DNA of 64,000 nucleotides. It comes from Paenibacillus sp. FSL W8-0186. GTDB lineage: Bacteria; Bacillota; Bacilli; Paenibacillales; Paenibacillaceae. Made by a program: the position numbers and the translations under genes. This document shows positions 34,918 through 44,270 of the stretch, piece after piece. The stretch spans positions 5,215,501 to 5,279,500 of the forward strand of contig NZ_CP150207.1 in assembly GCF_037969765.1 (NCBI RefSeq), written 5' to 3'. A model generated the notes under the pieces. That model was not told the origin of the DNA. It saw only the letters and a list, made by a program, of their open reading frames with translations, and did not search any database. The first letter of the stretch is position 1; each line of letters begins with the position of its first letter.

Positions 34918-36567
34918 CTATTTAGCGTTCGATGATGAGAATACCCGGCTCCAGGTCACAGCATTTAGTATAAGCAAAATAACCAAATAAATATAAACGC
35001 CATAACTTACGGAAGCAGTTGCCAGGTGAATGCCGCCGAGCACGGCGATCAGCAGCATCAGCATGAATACACGCAGGCCTTCGCTTTGCTGGGCAGCCTC
35101 GAAGGGCTGGGAGAAAGGCAGCACCTTGGATAGAAAGGCGAACGAAACGACCGAGAAGAGCATAATGACAAAGCCGAACACGATCAAATCCAGAATGATG
35201 GCTGGGCCAAACAAGAAGACAAAAATGACGCTTTCCAGCACATAGACGGGAAAAACCAGACGAATCAGCGCCGCCAGAACCGTTCCTCTATGGATGGCGG
35301 ATCGTTCAGCAACCGGAACGGTATGGTAAATCCAGGCTGCCTTATACTTGCCCGAATAACGCAGCATCATAATCACCGTCGGGACAAGCAGCGCGCAGGA
35401 ATAAATGAACAGATGCAGCTTCGTGCCAGGGAGCCCGCGCAAGCCAATATCCTTCAACTGTGTAAATATGAATATAAAAGGGAAGATAAGCGAGAAGCCT
35501 AAAGAAGGATACACCTTCAGTTTAAATTCACGCTCATTGCCGATCATCGTCCACGCAAAACGAAAGAAGGCTTTTTCCTGCGGGCCTACGGGAAGAAGCC
35601 TTGCGATGAATCTGCTCCACCCGGCTCCGGCCTTATCGCTGCGCTCGCCTGGATCGGCCAGCTTCTGAAGATTTCGCTCCAGCAGCGGCATCAGCTTAAT
35701 ATACATGGCTATGGCCAGGATCGGCACCAGCAGGCCAAGCAGCGTAAAGAAAATAAACAGCGGATCGCGGTTCCCTTGCAGAAGCACCTCAAACGGAGCG
35801 CCAAACCAGACCGGCACGATAAAAATCTGCCACCATTTCGGCTGGAACACCACATCGAGATTTACGATATTAAACAGCCGGATGAGCAGCTGATAGCCGA
35901 TCGTAATCGCAATCGTCAGGCCGATTTGCACATAATTGATCATGTCCTTCAGCTTCTCGCCGTCGAAGAACCGCAGAACCACAACATATAGCATCGCGGT
36001 GAGTACGACGACAAACAGATCCATCAGGATTAAAGCTAGCAGAAACACGATAAAGAACATCACGCCATGCTTCAAGAGACCAACAATAAGCGGAATAATG
36101 CCAAGAGCTCCCGTCAGAAACACCATGTAGATGAACACATGGACGGTCTTCGCCATCGAAATCGTCTTCCTGTTGATCGGTTTCGTGCCAAGAATATTCC
36201 GGTCCCGGACATCGAGCAGCACGGAGGAGAAATCAGAAATTAGCGCCGTAAGCGTCATAAACATAAAAATGCCGAACAGCAGGCTCATTTGAAAAATATA
36301 ATTATGGCCAAGCAGAATGAACGGCGTGCTGAAGGCGCCGAATATGCCGTAAATCCACAAGGAGCCGAGGAAATTGTTGCTGTCCTTCGCGTCCTCCCGG
36401 TCGGGGGATTTCTTCCCTTTCCTATTGTTCATAAAGGTAGGCACTCTGCGGGCGTCCATCATCAGCTTCACCTGTAAAATATGCCTCATGACGGCATAAT
36501 CCACACCGGCCTTCTCAAACAGGCCGCGAAAACGGTCCAAGACGAGCAATGATTTGTAATTTTTCAT
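34918..36567 (-). CDS. ABC-2 type transporter permease (YthQ-like)
   Basis: A 549-residue membrane protein with about 10-12 helices in two clusters separated by a cytoplasmic stretch with ERNLQKLADPGERSDKAGAG and VGPQEKAFFRFAWTMIGNEREFKLKVYPSLGF. The size and architecture match the B. subtilis YthQ-type permeases encoded with a single ATPase gene. It starts 3 bp after the ATPase gene stop and is followed by the YgbA-like gene. The substrate is unknown. Confidence 0.75.
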   Translation of the reverse strand: MKNYKSLLVLDRFRGLFEKAGVDYAVMRHILQVKLMMDARRVPTFMNNRKGKKSPDREDAKDSNNFLGSLWIYGIFGAFSTPFILLGHNYIFQMSLLFGIFMFMTLTALISDFSSVLLDVRDRNILGTKPINRKTISMAKTVHVFIYMVFLTGALGIIPLIVGLLKHGVMFFIVFLLALILMDLFVVVLTAMLYVVVLRFFDGEKLKDMINYVQIGLTIAITIGYQLLIRLFNIVNLDVVFQPKWWQIFIVPVWFGAPFEVLLQGNRDPLFIFFTLLGLLVPILAIAMYIKLMPLLERNLQKLADPGERSDKAGAGWSRFIARLLPVGPQEKAFFRFAWTMIGNEREFKLKVYPSLGFSLIFPFIFIFTQLKDIGLRGLPGTKLHLFIYSCALLVPTVIMMLRYSGKYKAAWIYHTVPVAERSAIHRGTVLAALIRLVFPVYVLESVIFVFLFGPAIILDLIVFGFVIMLFSVVSFAFLSKVLPFSQPFEAAQQSEGLRVFMLMLLIAVLGGIHLATASVSYGVYIYLVILLILNAVTWSRVFSSSNAK

Positions 36568-36570
36568 CCG

Positions 36571-37359
36571 CTACACCTCTTGGACAATGCTTACAAACTG
36601 CTCTGCGATCGCCCGATGCTCGTTGAATCCGGTCAGCTGGTTGAATATTTGCTCCAGCGAGCCCTCCTGGCTGCGATCCTTCAGCTCTTCAAACGTGCCG
36701 TCGGCCACGATGCGCCCGCCATCGAGCAGGATGATCCGGCTGCTGATCTTCTCAACGACTTCCATAATATGCGAGGAGTAGAAAATCGTCTTGCCGTTGG
36801 CAGCTAGAATCGCCAGCAGCTCCTTAATCACCATTACGCTGTTTGCATCCAGGCCGCTCAGCGGCTCGTCCAGAAACAGAATATCCGGGTTGTGCAGCAG
36901 ACTGGAGGTGATGAGCACCTTCTGCTTCATCCCTTTGGAGTATGTCGCGATTCGCGTATCCAGCACATGGCCGAGGCCTAGCTGTTCCAGCAGTCTCCGC
37001 CCTTTCCTCTCCGCGTCTTCCGCCGTCAGCCCGTACAACTCCCCAATAAACGTTAAATATTCCCGGGCGGTCAGCGTATCGTACATTTCAGCAATTTCGG
37101 GCACATAGCCGATTTTGCGCTTATATTCTACATCCCCATCCTTCGGACTTTGGCCAAGCACGCGCACTTCCCCGTCATAGCCGTCCACCAGGCCAAGCAT
37201 GATTTTCACCGTCGTGCTCTTACCTGCCCCGTTAGGTCCGATGTATCCGATAATTTGTCCCGGATAAACCTCCAGATCAATCCCGTTAAGCACATACTTG
37301 TCCTCGAACTTCATGCGTAAATCCCGGATCGAAATTAGAGGTTGCCTTGGTTCGTTCAT
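36571..37359 (-). CDS. ABC transporter ATP-binding protein (YthP-like)
   Basis: A 262-residue ATPase. Walker A is GPNGAGKST, the Q-loop GYVPEIAEMYDTLTAREYL, the signature YSKGMKQKVLITSSLL and Walker B ILFLDEPLSGLDAN. The LSGLDAN and ERKGRRLLEQLGL pattern is that of ABC-2 exporters. First gene of a three-gene operon with the permease and the YgbA-like gene. Confidence 0.88.
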   Translation of the reverse strand: MNEPRQPLISIRDLRMKFEDKYVLNGIDLEVYPGQIIGYIGPNGAGKSTTVKIMLGLVDGYDGEVRVLGQSPKDGDVEYKRKIGYVPEIAEMYDTLTAREYLTFIGELYGLTAEDAERKGRRLLEQLGLGHVLDTRIATYSKGMKQKVLITSSLLHNPDILFLDEPLSGLDANSVMVIKELLAILAANGKTIFYSSHIMEVVEKISSRIILLDGGRIVADGTFEELKDRSQEGSLEQIFNQLTGFNEHRAIAEQFVSIVQEV

Positions 37360-37437
37360 TCCCTCAGTCCCTTCTTCAGCAATATTCCTAATTCATATTA
37401 TCCAGGATATGTATAGTTTTCTCAATGATACGACTAA

Positions 37438-37481
37438 CAAAAAGAGACTGGCCCCAAGCCGGTGGCATGGGAATCAGTCTC
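37438..37481 (-). terminator. rho-independent terminator of katA
   Basis: On the minus strand GAGACTG pairs with CAGTCTC across an inner CCC/GGG helix and is followed by TTTTTG. It lies 30 bp past the catalase stop. Confidence 0.8.
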
Positions 37482-37510
37482 CGTATATTGATAAAGGCAT
37501 GAAGATGAAA

Positions 37511-38968
37511 TTAGGACTCTTTCGGCAGAAAACCGCTAATATCTACACCAAGCCCCTGAGCCACGCGCATGCCGTACTCCGCATCAGCGCGGAAGAAGTT
37601 GCATACGGCGCGAAGCTGAGTCTGCTCTGGGGTCTGGCTCAGATCATTAACCAGATTCAGAATCAGATTGTTCTTCTCCTCCGCCGTGAAGCTGCGGTAC
37701 AGTTCTCCGGCTTGCGTGAAATCATCCGTCTTGGCGATACGCTCACGGCCTGCTTGACCGGATACCGGCATTACGCTCTCGCGGTAAGCCGGCGCTTCCT
37801 TCGGACTATCATCGAAGCTGTTCGGCTCGTAGTTGATCGGGGAAGGATCCTGCTTCACGTTCATAAGCCCGTCTCTTTGGTGATTGCGCACCGGAGCATA
37901 AGGGCAATTGACCGGAATTTGCAGATAATTGGCCCCCAAGCGGTAACGCTGGGTATCCGGGTAGGAGAACAGTCTGCCCTGCAGCAGCTTATCCTCGGAC
38001 GGCTCAATGCCGGGAACAAGTACGCTCGGCGAGAAGGCGGACTGCTCTACCTCGGCGAAGAAGTTATCCGGATTCCGGTTCAACGTCATTGTACCGACCT
38101 TTACCAGCGGATAGCTGTCCTCCGGCCATACTTTCGTAGGGTCGAGCGGGTCGAAGCTCCAGCGGTCCAGATCCTCTACAGGCATTAACTGCACATGCAG
38201 TTCCCACTGCGGGAATTGGCCCCGCTGAATATGGTCGTACAGGTCGCGGGTCGCATGGTTAAAATCCCGGCCTTGCACTTCGCCGACTTCGGCTGCGGAG
38301 AAGGTAGCGACGCCCTGTTTCGACTTCCATGTATATTTTACGTAAGTCACTTTGCCTGCGGCATTTACCCATTTGAAGGCGTGTACGCCGAAGCCGTCCA
38401 TTTGGCGATAGTTGGCCGGGGTCCCGTGATCAGAGAACAGCCAGGTCATCATATGCGTAGATTCCGTAGACAGCGTCATAAAATCCCAGTAACGGGCGGG
38501 ATCCTGGATGTTCGTATCCGGCGCAGGCTTCAGGGAATGAACCATATCCGGGAACTTGATCGCATCGCGAATGAAGAATACCGGCAAATGGTTGCCCACG
38601 AGATCATAGTTTCCTTCCTCAGTATAGAACTTTACGGCAAAGCCCCTTGGGTCACGGGCCGTCTCCGGCGATCCCTGACCATGAATAACCGTCGAGAACC
38701 GGACGAACACCGGAGTCTGTCTGCCGGCCTCCTGCAGGAAATGAGCTCGCGTATACGGGGCCATACTGCTCTCCGTCACGAACACCCCGTGCGCCCCAGC
38801 ACCCCGGGCGTGAACGACACGCTCAGGGATGCGCTCGCGGTCGAAATGCGCCAGCTTCTCAAGCAAATGATAATCTTCCAGCAGTGTAGGCCCGTTCTGC
38901 CCGGCCGTTCTGGAGTTCTGGTTATCTCCTACAGGAGCACCGTGATTCGTTGTCATCCAATTCGTCAT
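37511..38968 (-). CDS. katA: haem catalase, small-subunit (clade 3) type
   Basis: A 485-residue catalase that converts hydrogen peroxide to water and oxygen. Catalytic His is in ERVVHARGAGAHGVF (about H53). The proximal haem Tyr is in GRLFSYPDTQRYRLGANY (about Y337). NADPH-binding catalase segments such as FVRFSTVIHGQGSPETARDPRGFAVKFYTEEGN are intact. The length is standard for KatA. ATG 38968 has AAGGGTGA six bases upstream. A PerR-like box lies 30 bp upstream, so peroxide induction is likely. Confidence 0.95.
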   Translation of the reverse strand: MTNWMTTNHGAPVGDNQNSRTAGQNGPTLLEDYHLLEKLAHFDRERIPERVVHARGAGAHGVFVTESSMAPYTRAHFLQEAGRQTPVFVRFSTVIHGQGSPETARDPRGFAVKFYTEEGNYDLVGNHLPVFFIRDAIKFPDMVHSLKPAPDTNIQDPARYWDFMTLSTESTHMMTWLFSDHGTPANYRQMDGFGVHAFKWVNAAGKVTYVKYTWKSKQGVATFSAAEVGEVQGRDFNHATRDLYDHIQRGQFPQWELHVQLMPVEDLDRWSFDPLDPTKVWPEDSYPLVKVGTMTLNRNPDNFFAEVEQSAFSPSVLVPGIEPSEDKLLQGRLFSYPDTQRYRLGANYLQIPVNCPYAPVRNHQRDGLMNVKQDPSPINYEPNSFDDSPKEAPAYRESVMPVSGQAGRERIAKTDDFTQAGELYRSFTAEEKNNLILNLVNDLSQTPEQTQLRAVCNFFRADAEYGMRVAQGLGVDISGFLPKES

Positions 38969-38997
38969 CTATATCACCCTTCAATTTGTTATTGTAT

Positions 38998-39012
38998 TTA
39001 GACTTAATCTAA
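38998..39012. promoter_or_regulatory. Per box (PerR operator) of katA
   Basis: TTAGACTTAATCTAA matches the PerR consensus TTATAATNATTATAA at 10 of 14 fixed positions and is itself a perfect inverted repeat around a central base. It lies between katA and the divergent hydrolase gene. Confidence 0.65.
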
Positions 39013-39225
39013 GTTCTGTAATAGATATTACCATGTTCTCACTCCGGTTTGCATGAAGTTTGAATGAGGGATTTATGAAGATACGATGCAAAAAGCATCC
39101 TCATCATGACCTGAGACGAAGTAAGACGGGATCGGTTCTGTTATGGAAATGATGATCTATGAATAGCTAAGTGAAAATGAAGCAACATTAAGCTCGAACG
39201 ATTATAAAAACGGCGGTGATTACTC

Positions 39226-40005
39226 ATGCCCGAATCCGTAATAAATGGGTACAGGATGCATTACATTGATCGCGGCAAAGGAACAGCTATCGTATTCATT
39301 CATCCCCCTGTGCTGACAAGCACAAATTTTCAATACCAAATCCAGCAATTGTCGGGCCAGTTTCGGACCGTCGCTTTCGATATTCGAGGCCACGGCCGCA
39401 GCGGGCCGTCTGAGGCGAGCCTCACTTATCGTTTAATAGCAGAGGATATCAAGAAGCTGATGGATGAGCTGACAATAGAGAAGGCCTGTCTGTGCGGTTA
39501 CTCCACAGGCGGCTCCATTGTGCTCGAATTCCTGTTAACCTATCCTGATCGCGCATTGGGCGGCATTATCATCGGTGGTATGTCGGAGGTAAGCGACAGG
39601 AAGCTAAGGAGCAGAATATTTCTCGCTTCTGTGTTGTCCCGTGCCGGTGCGGTAAGCGCCTTGGCCCTGACTATCGCTTGGAGGCAAGCGAGAATGAAGC
39701 TGTCCCTGATGCGGCGATTATATATCGATGCCAAGAAGGGGAATTCCAAAAACGCCAAACAATATTATCAATATAGCCTGGGGTATAATTGTACAGCCCG
39801 GTTAGGGCAAATCCCCCACCCTATTTTGTTGGTTTACGGAGAGAAGGACAAGCATTTCTACCGGTACGCCCGGCTGCTTCAGCAGCAATTGCCCAACAAT
39901 GAGCTCGTTTTTATTCCACAAGTGAGTCATCAAATCCCAACTAAAGAAGCAGGAACATTAAACAGGCTGATTCAGCAATTCCTCGATAACTGCAGCCCAT
40001 CATAA
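39226..40005 (+). CDS. alpha/beta-fold hydrolase
   Basis: A 259-residue hydrolase of the YdjP/RsbQ-like alpha/beta family. The oxyanion region is IVFIHPPVLTSTNF, the nucleophile elbow GYSTGGS (Ser about residue 93), the acid VYGEKDKHF (Asp) and the His VSHQIP. All triad elements are present. The substrate is unknown. ATG 39226 with GGCGGTGA upstream. Divergent from katA and convergent with the sugar ABC operon, with a shared terminator. Confidence 0.85.
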   Translation: MPESVINGYRMHYIDRGKGTAIVFIHPPVLTSTNFQYQIQQLSGQFRTVAFDIRGHGRSGPSEASLTYRLIAEDIKKLMDELTIEKACLCGYSTGGSIVLEFLLTYPDRALGGIIIGGMSEVSDRKLRSRIFLASVLSRAGAVSALALTIAWRQARMKLSLMRRLYIDAKKGNSKNAKQYYQYSLGYNCTARLGQIPHPILLVYGEKDKHFYRYARLLQQQLPNNELVFIPQVSHQIPTKEAGTLNRLIQQFLDNCSPS

Positions 40006-40008
40006 ACA

Positions 40009-40042
40009 AGAAGAACCTCGCCTAATGGCGAGGTTCTTCTGT
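40009..40042. terminator. bidirectional rho-independent terminator
   Basis: Fourteen-base stem AGAAGAACCTCGCC / GGCGAGGTTCTTCT with a TAAT loop. It lies between the convergent hydrolase and sugar ABC permease genes; flanking T or A tracts are short. Confidence 0.75.
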
Positions 40043-40085
40043 TGGATTTATAGAATTGGGGTTCTTGAAATCCATTTGGCAGATG

Positions 40086-40931
40086 TTAGCCCTTTAAGCC
40101 CGTGGTCGAAATACCTTCCACGAAATATTTCTGAGCGAAGAAGAATAGCAGGATGCAGGGCACGATACTTACAACGGACATGGCCAGCACCTGGTTCCAG
40201 GATACGGCCGATGAAGCGTCCAGCGACAGCCGGAGCCCCAGCGATACGGTAAACTTCTTGACGCTGCTGATGTAGATGATCGAGTTGAAGAAGTCGTTCC
40301 ACGTCCACATGAACTGGAATATGCCTACCGAGAAAATCGCTGGCTTGCACAGTGGCAGCAGCACCCGGCTCAGCACGGTAAACGAGTTGCAGCCGTCGAT
40401 GGTGGCCGCCTCGTCCAGATCCCGGGGCAGGCCGCGCAGAAACTGAATCATCATGTAGACGAAGAAAGCGCCTGTAGCGAATGCCGCTGGAATGATAAAC
40501 GGCAAGTACGTATCGAGCCAGTTCATTTTGTTAAACAAAATATACCGCGGGATCATGATCGAGGCATTTGGGAGCATCAAGGTCGCGATCATGATCGAGA
40601 ACAGCATTGTTTTCAGCGGAAACTCGAATCTGGCAAACCCGTAGGCAACGATCACACTGGATATAATCGTAAATATGACCGTTGGTACCACCAGAATCAA
40701 AGTGTTGATGAAGAAATCCTGAAAGCCATACTGCCCCGTTCCCTGCCAGCCGAGAGCGTAGGAATCCCACACATAGGTCGTCGGCAGCAGCTTGCTGGAG
40801 CCGAATATATCGGCGTTTGTCTTGAACGAAGAGGCAAACAGCCAAATGAGCGGGTATACCATAATGAAGCCGAGGACGATCAGAAAACTATAATTAAGCA
40901 TGGTGTTTGTCTTGCTGCTGGTCTCTCTCAT
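40086..40931 (-). CDS. carbohydrate ABC transporter permease (MalG-like)
   Basis: A 281-residue inner-membrane permease with six helices. The EAA loop is DEAATIDGCNSFTVLSRVLLPLCKPAI, which docks on the ATPase. It belongs to the MalG family of CUT1 sugar importers. Last gene of the three-gene operon binding protein-MalF-MalG; no ATPase gene is present, so a shared MsmX-type ATPase is expected, as is usual in Bacillota. The sugar is unknown. Confidence 0.9.
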   Translation of the reverse strand: MRETSSKTNTMLNYSFLIVLGFIMVYPLIWLFASSFKTNADIFGSSKLLPTTYVWDSYALGWQGTGQYGFQDFFINTLILVVPTVIFTIISSVIVAYGFARFEFPLKTMLFSIMIATLMLPNASIMIPRYILFNKMNWLDTYLPFIIPAAFATGAFFVYMMIQFLRGLPRDLDEAATIDGCNSFTVLSRVLLPLCKPAIFSVGIFQFMWTWNDFFNSIIYISSVKKFTVSLGLRLSLDASSAVSWNQVLAMSVVSIVPCILLFFFAQKYFVEGISTTGLKG

Positions 40932-40934
40932 GAT

Positions 40935-41876
40935 TTATCCTCTCCCGTCCTCGTAATATACCCAGCTGTTGGATGTTTTGAAGATCACAGCGGTAACCGC
41001 CATGATAATGATGAACAAAATCCAGGATAAAGCCGAGGCGTACCCCATCTTGAAGAAGCTAAAGGCTTCTTCATAGAGCTTCAAAGCGTACAGGAAGGTC
41101 GATTTCATTGGCCCGCCGTTTGTAATGACGAAGGCTCCGGTAAACTCTTGAAAGGCATTGACCATCTGCATAACCAGGTTGAACAATACGATTGGCGTAA
41201 GCAGCGGCACCGTGATTTTGAAGAACATACGCGGCTTCGACGCTCCGTCGATCGCTCCCGCCTCGTACAAATCGCCCGGAATTTGCTGAATTCCTGCCAG
41301 GAACAGCACCATTGACGAACCGAATTGCCAAACGGTCAGCAGCCCTAGCGTATAAAGAGCTATATCCGGGCTTCCGAGCCAGTCTACCGGACCGATATGG
41401 AGATAGCTCAGCATATTGTTGATGACCCCTTCTTTCATAAAGAGGAAGCGCCACAGTACGGAAATCGCTACGCTCCCGCCCAGAATCGAGGGTAAATAGT
41501 AGACGGTTCTGAAGAAATTAATCCCTTTCAGCTTAGCGCTGAGCAGCATCGCAATGAATAGCGCGAAGGCCAATTTAACCGGCACCGCGAGCAGTACGTA
41601 AATCCCCGTAACCTTCAGAGACTGGTAAAAGTCAGGGTCGGCCGTAAAGATCTTTTTATAGTTATCTAAGCCGATAAATTTAGGCGTGCTGACCATGTTA
41701 TAATCCGTAAATGAATAGTACAGGGATGACAAAAACGGATAAAACTGAAAGATGAGCAAACCGATGATCCATGGTGCGATGTATAACAGTCCGATGTACT
41801 GATAGTTTTTCTTGGCTTTTACCTTCTGTCGCGTTTTCTTCTGAGCCTTGGCCAATACCGAATGTGATGCAGACAT
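40935..41876 (-). CDS. carbohydrate ABC transporter permease (MalF-like)
   Basis: A 313-residue permease. A basic N-terminus (KAQKKTRQKVKAKKNYQ) precedes six helices. The EAA loop is YEAGAIDGASKPRMFFKITVPLLTPIV. It pairs with the MalG-like protein whose gene starts 3 bp downstream. CUT1 family. Confidence 0.9.
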   Translation of the reverse strand: MSASHSVLAKAQKKTRQKVKAKKNYQYIGLLYIAPWIIGLLIFQFYPFLSSLYYSFTDYNMVSTPKFIGLDNYKKIFTADPDFYQSLKVTGIYVLLAVPVKLAFALFIAMLLSAKLKGINFFRTVYYLPSILGGSVAISVLWRFLFMKEGVINNMLSYLHIGPVDWLGSPDIALYTLGLLTVWQFGSSMVLFLAGIQQIPGDLYEAGAIDGASKPRMFFKITVPLLTPIVLFNLVMQMVNAFQEFTGAFVITNGGPMKSTFLYALKLYEEAFSFFKMGYASALSWILFIIIMAVTAVIFKTSNSWVYYEDGRG

Positions 41877-41919
41877 AGCGGACTCTCTCCCTTCCTATCC
41901 TTGAAAGCTCTATTTTGTT

Positions 41920-43269
41920 TTATTGTCTGGCTTTGATCTCGTTCAGCTTGGAAGTCAGACTGGCGATGAGCTCATCTGCGGCTTGCTCCGGCGTTGCTTT
42001 ACCATAGCTGACCTTTTGAATGACGTCCTCAAGCACCTTTTGCACCTCAGAGTTGTTCGCCACGCTGTTATCTACGATGCCGGCATGGCTCAGTCCGAGC
42101 TCAACTGCATTCGTGATGGCCGCATCAATTTTGCCTGCTGCAACGGCTGCCTCTTGTGAAGACTTCACCGGCGGAACGGAACGCACGTCACCGAGAATCG
42201 CGGCAGCCTCCGGATCATTCATGAACCAGTTCAGGAATTTGACGGCCTCGTTCTGATGCTTGCTCTTGTTGCTAATAGCGAACAGCTGCGAAGGTCTTAC
42301 CAGTACGCCCGTATCCTTGGCATCCTTGGCGATGACCGGCAGGCCCGTTACGATTTCAACATTCTCAGGCAGCACGTTCTTCAGCGACAACAGCGTACTG
42401 CTCATCGAAGGAGCCAGCGGAATTTCCTGGTTGATCCATTTCGGATTCTGATCGATTTTGCCAAAGAAGAGATCGCTTTCCCCGATCGGCTGGTACACGC
42501 CGGCCTCCATCGCTCTATGGAGCCAGTCAAAGCTGGCTACCGCGTCTTCTTTGCTGAAGCCAACCGTATAATCTTCATTGACCCATTGGCTGCCTGTACG
42601 CTGCTTCAGCATCGTGACAATATCCTGACGCAGAGCCGCATGGTCAGCAAGCAGAAGATATTTGGAGCTGTCTTCGGCATGCAGCTTCTTCCCTGCTTCA
42701 TAAATAGTTTCCCAATCCCACTGCGCATCGGTCGGAATACCAAGCTTGTCCGCAAGCGTCTTGTTGATGATCATGCAGTAAGCATTGACGCCAGTCGGAA
42801 CCGCCACCAGCTTGTCGCCGTATACCCCGAAATTGCTGAGGAAATTCTGGTCGAAGCCGGAAGCATCAAAATCGGAATGCTCCTTCAAATCGATAAAGAA
42901 GTCACCTTTACTTGTCAGCTCCTGCAGCCACGGAAGGTCAAGCTGTATAATGTCCGCAGACGTTCCGCCCGACAGCTGGGTTTTGATCTTCTGTTCATAA
43001 CCGTCGAAGCCCTGGTATTCCGCTTCGATCGTTACGTTTGGCGCAACCTGCTTATACGCCTCGATCGCCGCCAGCGTAGCCGCATGGCGATCCTCCCCGC
43101 CCCACCAGCTAAAGCGCAAGGTGACTTTCCCATCAGCGGAGGCTTGTTTCCCCTCGGAAGTGTTTCCTTGATTTGCGGAATCACCATTTCCCGAGGAGCA
43201 TCCGCTCAGCATAGACAAGATGAGTGCAACAGCAATAAATAACGCCCCTACTTTATTTCTCTTCATCAT
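41920..43269 (-). CDS. sugar ABC transporter substrate-binding lipoprotein
   Basis: A 449-450-residue extracellular binding protein. The lipobox is ILSMLSGCSSG with the acylated Cys near residue 23. The mature chain begins with a Ser/Asn/Gln-rich tether, then LRFSWWGGEDRHAATLAAIEAYKQVAPNVTI, typical of family 1 (CUT1) sugar-binding proteins. The start is one of two adjacent ATGs (43269, 43266) after AAAGGAG; the frame upstream to 43287 crosses that site. A cre site lies 23 bp upstream, and the divergent two-component system probably activates the operon. Confidence 0.9.
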   Translation of the reverse strand: MMKRNKVGALFIAVALILSMLSGCSSGNGDSANQGNTSEGKQASADGKVTLRFSWWGGEDRHAATLAAIEAYKQVAPNVTIEAEYQGFDGYEQKIKTQLSGGTSADIIQLDLPWLQELTSKGDFFIDLKEHSDFDASGFDQNFLSNFGVYGDKLVAVPTGVNAYCMIINKTLADKLGIPTDAQWDWETIYEAGKKLHAEDSSKYLLLADHAALRQDIVTMLKQRTGSQWVNEDYTVGFSKEDAVASFDWLHRAMEAGVYQPIGESDLFFGKIDQNPKWINQEIPLAPSMSSTLLSLKNVLPENVEIVTGLPVIAKDAKDTGVLVRPSQLFAISNKSKHQNEAVKFLNWFMNDPEAAAILGDVRSVPPVKSSQEAAVAAGKIDAAITNAVELGLSHAGIVDNSVANNSEVQKVLEDVIQKVSYGKATPEQAADELIASLTSKLNEIKARQ

Positions 43270-43291
43270 GCATTCTCCTTTGAGCAATTGA

Positions 43292-43305
43292 TGTAAGCGC
43301 TTTTA
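43292..43305 (-). promoter_or_regulatory. cre site (CcpA) of the sugar ABC operon
   Basis: TGTAAGCGCTTTTA matches the consensus TGWAANCGNTNWCA except at the penultimate C. It lies between the presumed promoter and the ribosome site of the binding-protein gene, a position for roadblock or repression by CcpA. Confidence 0.6.
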
Positions 43306-43462
43306 ATTATAGACCTCCCACCAGGCTTTTTTAAGGTAGCTGATCTTAGAAAAAGGTATCATTAAATGCGTTCTTTGCCGGCAAAGGTATCCTCTTGTTG
43401 TGAAATGTATCATTTTTACAGATCATAGACCCCGCTTGTTAAATCGCTTACATCGTAAACCT

Positions 43463-43478
43463 TCCAATCTGCTATAAT
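43463..43478 (+). promoter_or_regulatory. extended -10 promoter of the two-component operon
   Basis: TGCTATAAT: a perfect TATAAT at 43473-43478 preceded by the TGn extension; only a weak TTACAT lies upstream (43448, 19-bp spacing). Confidence 0.6.
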
Positions 43479-43483
43479 GCAAA

Positions 43484-43497
43484 TGGAAGCGATAACA
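43484..43497 (+). promoter_or_regulatory. cre site (CcpA) of the two-component operon
   Basis: TGGAAGCGATAACA fits TGWAANCGNTNWCA at all but one specified position. It directly follows the -10 box and covers the expected transcription start, so CcpA binding would repress. Confidence 0.65.
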
Positions 43498-43517
43498 ACA
43501 TGCGTGTGGGGTGGAAC

Positions 43518-44270
43518 ATGTATAATCTGTTGATTGTTGATGATGAGGCCGAGACGCGTGAAGCCTTGTCGAGCTATTTTCCATGGAGTGAGGTAGGATT
43601 CGAGGTCGTCGGCCAGGTCAATAACGGACAAGAAGCGCTGCAGTTCATCTCGGAAAATGATCACGTCGAGGTGGTCCTTACCGATATCAAAATGCCAGTC
43701 ATGTCTGGCGTCGAATTGGCGGAACAGCTGTACATCAACCATCGGCACATCAAGATTGTCTTTATCAGCGGTTACCGGGACTTTGAGTACGCTCAAAAGG
43801 CGCTGCACTACCGTGTGAAAAACTATGTGCTCAAGCCCGCCAAATACAATGTGCTTATGGAGGTATTCCTCGAAATCAAGGCGGAGCTCGAAGCTGAACA
43901 AGCAAGGCTGGAGACCCATCCGGCCGAGGAGCAGCCCAGAAACGACGAAAGCCTAATCATTCATAAAATAAAATCCTATGTCAAAAAAAACTATAAGGAC
44001 GCTTCCCTAGAAGAGGTAGCGCGGCTTGTCCATATGAACGCCAACTATCTCAGCTTCTTTTTCAAGCAAAAGACGGGACAGAACTTCTCTGATTATTTGA
44101 TAAGAACCAAAATGGAGGTCGCTGTTCATTTGCTGCAGGACGTCAGTTACAAGACGTATGAAATTAGCGAAATGGTCGGTTACAGCAATGCCAAAAATTT
44201 TACACGCACCTTCAAAAGCTATTATGGCAAAACGCCAAGCGAGTATAGAAATGGCCCGGTTGCACCATGA
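43518..44270 (+). CDS. AraC-type response regulator (YesN-like)
   Basis: A 250-residue regulator. The receiver domain has LLIVDDE and the phospho-acceptor Asp in VVLTDIKMPVMSG (about D56), with Lys in NYVLKPAKY. The C-terminal AraC domain has two helix-turn-helix motifs (ASLEEVARLVHMNANYLSFFFKQKTGQNFSDYL and TYEISEMVGYSNAKNFTRTFKSYYGKTPSEYR). The start is ATG 43518, after GTGGGG; ATG 43500 would add six non-family residues. It overlaps the kinase gene (ATGA) and is divergent from the sugar transporter it probably controls. Confidence 0.9.
   Translation: MYNLLIVDDEAETREALSSYFPWSEVGFEVVGQVNNGQEALQFISENDHVEVVLTDIKMPVMSGVELAEQLYINHRHIKIVFISGYRDFEYAQKALHYRVKNYVLKPAKYNVLMEVFLEIKAELEAEQARLETHPAEEQPRNDESLIIHKIKSYVKKNYKDASLEEVARLVHMNANYLSFFFKQKTGQNFSDYLIRTKMEVAVHLLQDVSYKTYEISEMVGYSNAKNFTRTFKSYYGKTPSEYRNGPVAP

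Noticed and set aside
37298..38188. Plus-strand open frame of 296 codons opposite katA
   Set aside because: It is antisense to the catalase gene, lacks a ribosome site and any family motif, and exists only because of the codon bias of katA.
42256..43242. Plus-strand open frame of 328 codons opposite the sugar-binding protein gene
   Set aside because: Antisense shadow; no start signal and no recognisable fold.
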